Of a DNA stretch of 12,791 nucleotides, positions 7,283 to 12,791 are shown one piece after another. Below the pieces are notes generated by a model, which was not told the origin of the DNA, made no database searches, and saw only the letters and a list, made by a program, of their open reading frames with translations. The stretch is from Bacteroidales bacterium Bact_07 (GTDB lineage: Bacteria; Bacteroidota; Bacteroidia; Bacteroidales; Tenuifilaceae). How positions within the stretch are numbered: the stretch's first letter is position 1; every line of letters begins with the position of its first letter. The translations under genes were made by a program, and so were the position numbers. The stretch is taken from positions 1 through 12,791 of the forward strand of contig LUYY01000252.1 of the NCBI GenBank assembly GCA_001603415.1, written 5' to 3'.

Positions 7283-8347
7283 TTATCCACGACCAATGGC
7301 ATTAAGATCGGCAAAAGCTTCCTTCAATCGGGCAACAATAGACTCTTCGCCTTTACGAAGCCAAACGCGAGGGTCGTAATACTTCTTGTTAGGAGCATCG
7401 TCGCCTTCGGGATTTCCAATCTGGCCCTGCAGGTACCCCTTCTTGGCTTCGTAGTAGTTCTTGATACCCTCCCAGAAAGCCCATTGCAAATCGGTATCGA
7501 TGTTCATCTTGATAACGCCATAGCTGATAGCCTCGGCAATCTTTTCCTTTTCCGAACCGCTACCGCCATGGAATACAAAGTTTACAGGCTTATCGGCAGT
7601 TGCAAATTTTTTCTTAATTAGCTCCTGTGAATTCTTAAGAATGATTGGGTTAAGAACCACATTACCGGGTTTGTACACGCCGTGCACATTACCAAACGAA
7701 GCAGCGATGGTAAAGTTAGGGCTAATCTTCATTAGCTCCTCGTAAGCGTAAGCCACTTCTTCGGGCTGAGTGTATAGTCTGGAGCTATCAACACCAGTAT
7801 TGTCAACACCATCCTCTTCGCCACCGGTAACGCCAAGTTCAATTTCGAGGGTCATGCCCATTTTGGCCATACGTTCAAGGTAACGCTTGCAGATATCGAT
7901 GTTTTCGTGCAGGGGTTCTTCGGACAGATCAAGCATATGAGAGCTAAACAGGGGTTTTCCGGTTTCGCTGAAATGCTTTTCGCCAGCATCGAGCAACCCA
8001 TCAATCCATGGAAGGAGCTTTTTAGCGGCATGGTCAGTATGAAGCACCACAGGAACGCCGTAGGCTTCGGCAAGCAGATGAACGTGTTTGGCTCCACTGA
8101 TAGCTCCTAAAATGCTTGCCCGTTGGCCATCGTTCGATAACGATTTACCTGCAATAAACGAAGCCCCACTGTTTGAGAACTGAATAATAACCGGTGAGCC
8201 CACCTCACGAGCGGTCTCCAGCACGGCATTCATTGTGTTTGTTCCAGTTACATTAACAGCAGGAAGAGCAAATTGCTCAGCTTTGGCAATTGCAAACAGA
8301 TCCTGTAACTCTTTTCCGGTTATTACGCCTGGTTTAAAACGTTTCAT
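7283..8347 (-). CDS. fbaA: Class II fructose-bisphosphate aldolase
   Basis: This is a cytoplasmic zinc enzyme that reversibly splits fructose-1,6-bisphosphate into dihydroxyacetone phosphate and glyceraldehyde-3-phosphate. At 354 aa it matches the longer E. coli FbaA type (359 aa) rather than the short tagatose-bisphosphate aldolase type. Visible active-site elements are HTDH at 103-106 (catalytic D105, zinc ligand H106), ELGVTGGEEDG at 170-180, zinc ligand H222 in FGNVHGVY, H260 in FHGGSGS (phosphate-binding loop) and NIDTD at 282-286. Nothing essential appears to be missing. The ATG at 8347 is preceded by a 54-nt gap holding a promoter-like element, and a terminator hairpin follows the stop. 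This suggests the gene can be expressed independently although it sits inside the maltose locus, where it supports the glycolytic flow of the released glucose. Confidence 0.96.
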   Translation of the reverse strand: MKRFKPGVITGKELQDLFAIAKAEQFALPAVNVTGTNTMNAVLETAREVGSPVIIQFSNSGASFIAGKSLSNDGQRASILGAISGAKHVHLLAEAYGVPVVLHTDHAAKKLLPWIDGLLDAGEKHFSETGKPLFSSHMLDLSEEPLHENIDICKRYLERMAKMGMTLEIELGVTGGEEDGVDNTGVDSSRLYTQPEEVAYAYEELMKISPNFTIAASFGNVHGVYKPGNVVLNPIILKNSQELIKKKFATADKPVNFVFHGGSGSEKEKIAEAISYGVIKMNIDTDLQWAFWEGIKNYYEAKKGYLQGQIGNPEGDDAPNKKYYDPRVWLRKGEESIVARLKEAFADLNAIGRG

Positions 8348-8376
8348 GATTATGTAGTTTAATTATAAATCCAATG

Positions 8377-8408
8377 CAAAGGTAATCTTTTTATTTCAGG
8401 CTTAGAAA
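8377..8408 (-). promoter_or_regulatory. Bacteroidota-type promoter for fba
   Basis: On the minus strand TACCTTTG (8384-8377) matches the -7 consensus TAnnTTTG exactly and equals the element in front of the tRNA. Twenty bp upstream lies TTTC (8408-8405), one mismatch from TTTG. Its upstream element overlaps the last codons of the phosphorylase gene. The predicted start near 8370 gives a leader of about 20-25 nt. Confidence 0.6.
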
Positions 8409-10726
8409 ATCTGTTTTTGAACCGGAATGTTAACGGAACCTGAAGCTGGAACATTTTGCTCAACTCCGTAAACCTTTAAGGTAATTGCATTTCCGCTCTC
8501 GTTATTAATAGTAACTTGAGAGTTTGTTACAATGATTTTGAGAATATTGTCGCGGAACCAAACCTTAAAGCTGTAAGATTTCCATTTATCGGGAATTAAG
8601 GGATTGAAAGTGAGCATATTGTTGCGAACGCGCATACCACCAAATCCCTCAACAATGGATATCCATGTACCTGCCATACTGGTAATGTGAAGCCCTTCCC
8701 TTACCTCACGGTTATAATCGTCAAGGTCTAAACGAGCGGTACGCAGGTAAAGTTCGTAAGCCTTTTCGACATTGCCTATGCGAGAAGCCAGAACACTATG
8801 AACACAAGGCGAAAGCGACGATTCGTGAACGGTACGAGCTTCGTAAAACTCGTAGTTACGTTTAATGGTATTGGTATCGTAACGATCTTCAAGGAAGTAA
8901 AGACCCTGAAGAACATCGGCCTGTTTGATGAAGCATGAACGTAGAATGCGGTCCCAGCTCCATTTCTGGTTCAATGGACGCTCCTTGGGATCGAGATCCT
9001 TTACAAGGATTTGCTCCTTATCCATGTAACCCTCCTGCTGCAAGAAAATACCTAATTTTTCATCAACAGGGAAGAACATGTTATTGCGAATCTCGCGCCA
9101 CTTGGCCATTTCGTTAGATTCATCGAAATTGATGGATTTGACTAATTCTGCATACTTAGCAGGGTCGGATGACTTTACGTAGCCGGCAACCTCTTCGGCA
9201 TACTCCATGCACCAGCAAGCAATAGTGCTGGTGTACCAGTTGTTATTTACGTTATTCTCATACTCATTGGGACCGGTAACGCCAAGCATAACATATTTGC
9301 CCTTCTCCTGCGAGAAGTTAACGCGCTGAGCCCAGAAACGAGCAATGGCAATGAGGACCTCAAGGCCAAAGTTTATCAAATAGCTCTTATCGCCTGTGTA
9401 GCGAACATAATTGTAGATAGCAAATGCAATGGCTCCATTACGGTGAATCTCCTCAAAAGTAATTTCCCACTCGTTGTGGCATTCCTCACCATTCATGGTA
9501 ACCATGGGGTAAAGGGCTGCGCCATTGGTAAATCCAAGTTTTTGAGCATTTTCAATAGCCTTGCCAAGCTGTTTGAAGCGATAAAGCAAAAGCTGACGAG
9601 CCACCTTTTGTCCGTGGGTAACCATGTAGAAGGGCAAGCAGTAAGCTTCGGTATCCCAATAGGTTGAACCACCATATTTTTCGCCGGTAAAGCCTTTGGG
9701 GCCAATATTCAGGCGTTCGTCCTTACCGGTGTATGTTTGGCTGAGCTGGAAAATGTTAAAACGAATACCCTGCTGAGCAGCAACATCGCCTTCAATTGTT
9801 ATATCGCTGTGCTGCCAGATTTCAGCCCATGCGTTACGCTGCTCGTCAATCATTTTATCGAAACCTTTCGACACTGCTGTATCGATGAGTTTTTCGAGAA
9901 CCTTAGGGAAAGTGCCTTTCTCGTGATTTAAGCTCGAAATAACTGCGGCATACTTGTAAAGAGTGATCTCATCGCCAGCCTTAGCGCTAAGGGTAAACCT
10001 GTTATCGACATACATAGACGAAGTGTTTACCTGGGGCTGAACATTTTGATGTTGACCATTAACGTAAATAAAATTGCGCATGGCATGCCCAACATGGAAA
10101 TCGAGCTTTTTAGTGCGGCTTACAATGTAACTAAAAGAGGGTGTTCCTTTAATGTCAACCACTTCCCAGAATTTTTCGCCGTAGTTTGAATCCTCATTGT
10201 GAACATCGGCATCGAGGTATGGACGAAGTTCAATGGTGGCATTAGCGTTAAGGGGTTTAACCGAATAACGGATTACGCCAAGTTCGGTATCGACCATGCT
10301 CAGGAAGCGGGTTGATTTCACGGCCAATTTGATGCCATTCTGCATCTCGGCAATGAACGAGCGCTCAAGGAAGCCCTCCTTCATGTTCAAAACTCTTCGG
10401 AAGTCCTGTACCTTGCACTTAGCCAGGTCGAGTTCTTCGCCATTTACAATTACGTTAATGCCAATCCAGTTGGTAGAGTTGATAACCTTGGCGAAATACT
10501 CAGGATAGCCGTTTTTCCACCAACCCACTCGGGTTTTATCGGGATAGTAAACGCCACCAATGTAGCTACCCTGAAGCGTGCTACCGGTGAATTTCTCTTC
10601 GAAGTTAGCACGCTGTCCCATTGCACCATTGCCAATACTGAAAATACTTTCCGAAGCGCGGGTATTCTCAGGAACAAATCCCTCTTCAATGATGCACCAC
10701 TCGTCGTGTTTAAGATAAGGGTTCAT
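8402..10726 (-). CDS. Maltose phosphorylase (GH65)
   Basis: This is a cytoplasmic inverting phosphorylase: maltose plus phosphate gives glucose plus beta-D-glucose-1-phosphate. The 774 aa resemble known maltose phosphorylases (about 750-770 aa). The layout is an N-terminal beta-sandwich (about 1-270), a linker, an (alpha/alpha)6 barrel (about 315-690) and a C-terminal beta cap. Family sequences include GPKGFTGEKYGG (342-353), YWDTEAYCLPFY (356-367) and NGEECHNEWEITFEEIH (412-428). The general acid is most likely E488 in GVTGPNEYENN. HESSLSP (634-640) and EGLH (677-680) are expected at the phosphate site. The HNEWEITFEEIHRNGA block argues for maltose over trehalose or kojibiose, from memory of family members; activity is not proven by sequence. 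pgmB, whose enzyme uses the beta-glucose-1-phosphate, lies 6 nt upstream. The ATG at 10726 follows the pgmB stop closely, so translation may be coupled. Confidence 0.94.
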   Translation of the reverse strand: MNPYLKHDEWCIIEEGFVPENTRASESIFSIGNGAMGQRANFEEKFTGSTLQGSYIGGVYYPDKTRVGWWKNGYPEYFAKVINSTNWIGINVIVNGEELDLAKCKVQDFRRVLNMKEGFLERSFIAEMQNGIKLAVKSTRFLSMVDTELGVIRYSVKPLNANATIELRPYLDADVHNEDSNYGEKFWEVVDIKGTPSFSYIVSRTKKLDFHVGHAMRNFIYVNGQHQNVQPQVNTSSMYVDNRFTLSAKAGDEITLYKYAAVISSLNHEKGTFPKVLEKLIDTAVSKGFDKMIDEQRNAWAEIWQHSDITIEGDVAAQQGIRFNIFQLSQTYTGKDERLNIGPKGFTGEKYGGSTYWDTEAYCLPFYMVTHGQKVARQLLLYRFKQLGKAIENAQKLGFTNGAALYPMVTMNGEECHNEWEITFEEIHRNGAIAFAIYNYVRYTGDKSYLINFGLEVLIAIARFWAQRVNFSQEKGKYVMLGVTGPNEYENNVNNNWYTSTIACWCMEYAEEVAGYVKSSDPAKYAELVKSINFDESNEMAKWREIRNNMFFPVDEKLGIFLQQEGYMDKEQILVKDLDPKERPLNQKWSWDRILRSCFIKQADVLQGLYFLEDRYDTNTIKRNYEFYEARTVHESSLSPCVHSVLASRIGNVEKAYELYLRTARLDLDDYNREVREGLHITSMAGTWISIVEGFGGMRVRNNMLTFNPLIPDKWKSYSFKVWFRDNILKIIVTNSQVTINNESGNAITLKVYGVEQNVPASGSVNIPVQKQIF

Positions 10727-10732
10727 ATCGAT

Positions 10733-11395
10733 TTATTTTTTTAAAAATAGTTCAACTAATTTGTTGTATGTAAAACCTTTAAGATTCGGAACAACCACAT
10801 TGGCGCGGTTTAGAATTTGCGGATTGCCAATTCCAACGGTGCGCATACCGGCATTAATGGCAGCCTCAATACCAGCTTCAGCATCCTCAAATACAACACA
10901 GAACTCAGGATTAACGCTAAGTGCATTTGCTGCTGTAAGGAAAATATCGGGGGCGGGTTTGGCTACGGTAACTGAATTGCCGTCGATTACGGCATCAAAA
11001 TGGTTCTTTAAACCAATACGTTCAAGGATCAGGGGCGAGTTTTTACTGGCCGAACCCAGCGAAAGTTTTACCCCGTTAGCCCTAAGGTCCTCAAGCAATT
11101 CCTTTGCTCCCGGAAGAATTTCGTCGGGTGTCATCCTTTGGATATACTCCACATACCAAGCGTTTTTCTTGGCTGCCATTCGCTCCATTTCCTCTTGAGG
11201 GAACGATAAGCCGCCCACTTCAAGCAAAATTTCCAGCGAGCGCATGCGGCTAACGCCTTTCAGGCGCTCGTTGTGTTGTTCCGTAAACTCAAAGCCCAAC
11301 TCATTTGCAAGACGTTTCCAAGCCAAGTAGTGATACTTTGCGGTATCGACCACTACCCCATCCAAATCGAAAATACAAGCTTTAATGTCGTTCAT
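10733..11395 (-). CDS. pgmB: Beta-phosphoglucomutase
   Basis: This is a cytoplasmic HAD-superfamily mutase converting beta-D-glucose-1-phosphate to glucose-6-phosphate through a beta-glucose-1,6-bisphosphate intermediate. The 220 aa match the family (Lactococcus enzyme about 221 aa). Motif I FDLDGVVVDT provides nucleophile D10 and acid/base D12. The cap domain (about 16-90) carries H22 and the substrate-specificity loop KGVSR (46-50). Motif II is GSASK (114-118, S115). Motif III lysine is K146 in VAKPAPD. Motif IV is FEDAEAG (E170, D171, magnesium ligands). The GVSR cap loop and the neighbouring maltose phosphorylase separate it from generic HAD phosphatases. It starts 4 nt after the transporter stop and ends 6 nt before the phosphorylase start, consistent with one transcript. 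Confidence 0.95.
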   Translation of the reverse strand: MNDIKACIFDLDGVVVDTAKYHYLAWKRLANELGFEFTEQHNERLKGVSRMRSLEILLEVGGLSFPQEEMERMAAKKNAWYVEYIQRMTPDEILPGAKELLEDLRANGVKLSLGSASKNSPLILERIGLKNHFDAVIDGNSVTVAKPAPDIFLTAANALSVNPEFCVVFEDAEAGIEAAINAGMRTVGIGNPQILNRANVVVPNLKGFTYNKLVELFLKK

Positions 11396-11399
11396 CGGG

Positions 11400-12728
11400 T
11401 TAAGCCTTTTTCTCCTTTACAAAAAGAATAGCACTTGCCGATGCCAAAAGCATTGAGATACCGGCAAGAACAATCATAAAAATAGCCTTTTCGTAGAAAA
11501 CGAATTTAAGGATAGTTCCAAGCAGCAAACCGCTAACAATTTGAGGAACCACCACGGTGATATTGAAAATACCCATATATACCCCCATTCTATCGGCAGG
11601 TAACGAGCGAGCCAAGATAGCGTAGGGCATGGCAAGTATAGCAGCCCAGGCAATACCAACGCCAATCATTGAAAAAATAAGTGCATACTGTCCGGTGAAG
11701 ATATACATAGATAAGTAGCCCAATGCGCCTAAAAGAAGCGAAATGGAGTAAGTTTTTACTCTACCCAAGCGATTAGCTATCTTGTCGAGGAAAATGGCAA
11801 AAATGGCTGCAAAAACGCTATATAAACCAAATAAAACACCAACCCAGTTAGCTGCTTCGTTGTATTCAGGTGAGGAAGAATCGCCAATAGCCGTACCCCA
11901 GATATGCTGGGCAACGGCTGGTGTGGTATAAACCCACATGGCAAACAATGCAAACCACGAGAAGAACTGAACAATAGCCAGTTTTCCCATTATGCCGGGC
12001 ATTGATGTAAGTGTTTGCCAAAAACTCTTCTTTTCGGTTTCTACAACAGTATCATCGGATTGGTTGTACTGCTTAAACTCTTCGGGGCTATACTCTTTAG
12101 TGGTAAATACAGTCCACAAAACCGAAACCAGCAATATAGAACCGCCAATATAAAACGACCAAATTACTGAAGGTGGTACATGTCCTTCGGGAGCAGTATT
12201 TCCAACACCAAGAACGTTAGTTAGAACAAACGGCAAGAAAGAACCAATTACGGCTCCCAAGTTGATGAGCAAGGTTTGAACCGAATAGCCTGTATTGGTC
12301 TGCTCATCGGGAGTCATATCGGCCACCAAAGAACGAAATGGTTGAAATGTAACGTTGAACGAAGCATCCATCAACGCTAACATCATTGCGCCAAACACAA
12401 CCGGGGGTAAAATGGCTATTGCTATTTGTGAATTGGGCATAAAGAACATGCCGATTGAAGCAGCAATGGCGCCCCCAAAAATAAATGGTTTTCGACGCCC
12501 CATGCGGGTCCATGTTCTATCGCTGGCCGCTCCTACCCATGGTTGAATTATAAGCCCCATGATAGGCGCGACAAGCCAGAAAAACGAAAGGTGGTGCAGG
12601 TCGGCACCATAGTTAGATAGTATGCGTGAAACATTGGCATTTTGCAGGGCAAAACCTGCCTGAACCCCCAAAAAGCCAAAGCTTAGGTTCCAAATTTGCC
12701 AAAAGCTGAGTTTAGGTTTCATTGCCAT
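11400..12728 (-). CDS. SLC45-like MFS sugar (maltose) transporter
   Basis: This is a predicted inner-membrane symporter importing maltose or a similar disaccharide. From the ATG at 12728 the protein is 442 aa with about 12 hydrophobic segments. The cytoplasmic loop 2-3 carries GAASDRTWTRMGRRKPF (66-82), the pattern of SLC45 and plant sucrose/H+ symporters (GxxSDRxxxRxGRRxP). A second-half signature is GIAWAAILAMPYAILA (358-373). A charged central loop (about 211-234) splits the two six-helix halves. Substrate is inferred from the neighbours: the next genes encode beta-phosphoglucomutase and maltose phosphorylase, which need free maltose inside the cell. An in-frame TTG at 12758 would add 10 residues, but it overlaps a TAnnTTTG promoter element and is rejected. 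A second ATG at 12722 is also possible. It appears to be the first gene of the operon. Confidence 0.9.
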   Translation of the reverse strand: MAMKPKLSFWQIWNLSFGFLGVQAGFALQNANVSRILSNYGADLHHLSFFWLVAPIMGLIIQPWVGAASDRTWTRMGRRKPFIFGGAIAASIGMFFMPNSQIAIAILPPVVFGAMMLALMDASFNVTFQPFRSLVADMTPDEQTNTGYSVQTLLINLGAVIGSFLPFVLTNVLGVGNTAPEGHVPPSVIWSFYIGGSILLVSVLWTVFTTKEYSPEEFKQYNQSDDTVVETEKKSFWQTLTSMPGIMGKLAIVQFFSWFALFAMWVYTTPAVAQHIWGTAIGDSSSPEYNEAANWVGVLFGLYSVFAAIFAIFLDKIANRLGRVKTYSISLLLGALGYLSMYIFTGQYALIFSMIGVGIAWAAILAMPYAILARSLPADRMGVYMGIFNITVVVPQIVSGLLLGTILKFVFYEKAIFMIVLAGISMLLASASAILFVKEKKA

Positions 12729-12755
12729 AAAGCTGTTTTTAGTTTTCAAGGTGTC

Positions 12756-12787
12756 CAAAATTAAAGTAAAAAAATCTTAAAAAAAAC
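12756..12787 (-). promoter_or_regulatory. Likely promoter of the transporter-pgmB-phosphorylase operon
   Basis: TAATTTTG (12763-12756, minus strand) matches the -7 consensus TAnnTTTG exactly. The -33 position falls in a T-rich run near the window edge with only a partial TTTG (TTTT at 19 bp spacing). A start near 12749 leaves about 20 nt before the ATG at 12728. No operator is apparent, and the upstream edge is cut by the window. Confidence 0.5.
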
Positions 12788-12791
12788 ATAA

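Noticed and set aside
10761..11198. Plus-strand 145-aa open frame
   Set aside because: It is opposite pgmB, which has all HAD motifs; the frame has no recognisable features.
1..12791. CRISPR arrays, insertion sequences, phage or defence genes
   Set aside because: No repeat-spacer array, transposase, terminal inverted repeats, integrase or defence-type domain was seen; the window is ordinary metabolic gene content.

Overview
The window looks like a chromosomal segment of a Bacteroidota bacterium, probably class Bacteroidia. Three lines of evidence support this. Promoters match the Bacteroidota pattern (TTTG, about 20 bp, TAnnTTTG). Strong Shine-Dalgarno sequences are absent. One amylase closely resembles SusA in its N-terminal domain and length. 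Apart from one tRNA, all genes lie on the minus strand, so transcription runs from high to low coordinates.

Right part (2880-12728) is a locus for using starch or maltodextrin through maltose phosphorolysis. In transcription order it holds an SLC45-like MFS sugar transporter, beta-phosphoglucomutase (pgmB), a GH65 maltose phosphorylase, a class II fructose-bisphosphate aldolase (fba), a secreted SusA-like GH13 enzyme and a lipoprotein GH13 enzyme. The first three are tightly packed (4 and 6 nt gaps) behind a TAnnTTTG element. fba has a promoter-like element of its own and is followed by a terminator hairpin. The two GH13 genes follow as a pair (21 nt gap) and end at a perfect palindromic terminator. 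Inferred pathway: the exported GH13 enzymes cut alpha-glucans to short maltodextrins or maltose; the MFS protein imports maltose; the phosphorylase splits it into glucose and beta-glucose-1-phosphate; PgmB makes glucose-6-phosphate; aldolase acts further down glycolysis. No SusC/SusD pair, glucokinase or transcription regulator is present in the window.

Middle part (2386-2879) holds a single tRNA-Lys(UUU) gene on the plus strand, with a consensus promoter and its own terminator. The stretches on either side of it (2386-2537 and 2718-2828) show no gene I can support.

Left part (31-2385) is a two-gene minus-strand unit: a short-chain dehydrogenase/reductase followed by a cardiolipin-synthase-type phospholipase D protein of the inner membrane.

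Nothing here is a clearly new system. The points most worth a second look are the NHD-to-NQD change in the lipoprotein amylase, the hairpin directly in front of the susA-like gene, and the separately promoted aldolase inside the maltose locus.
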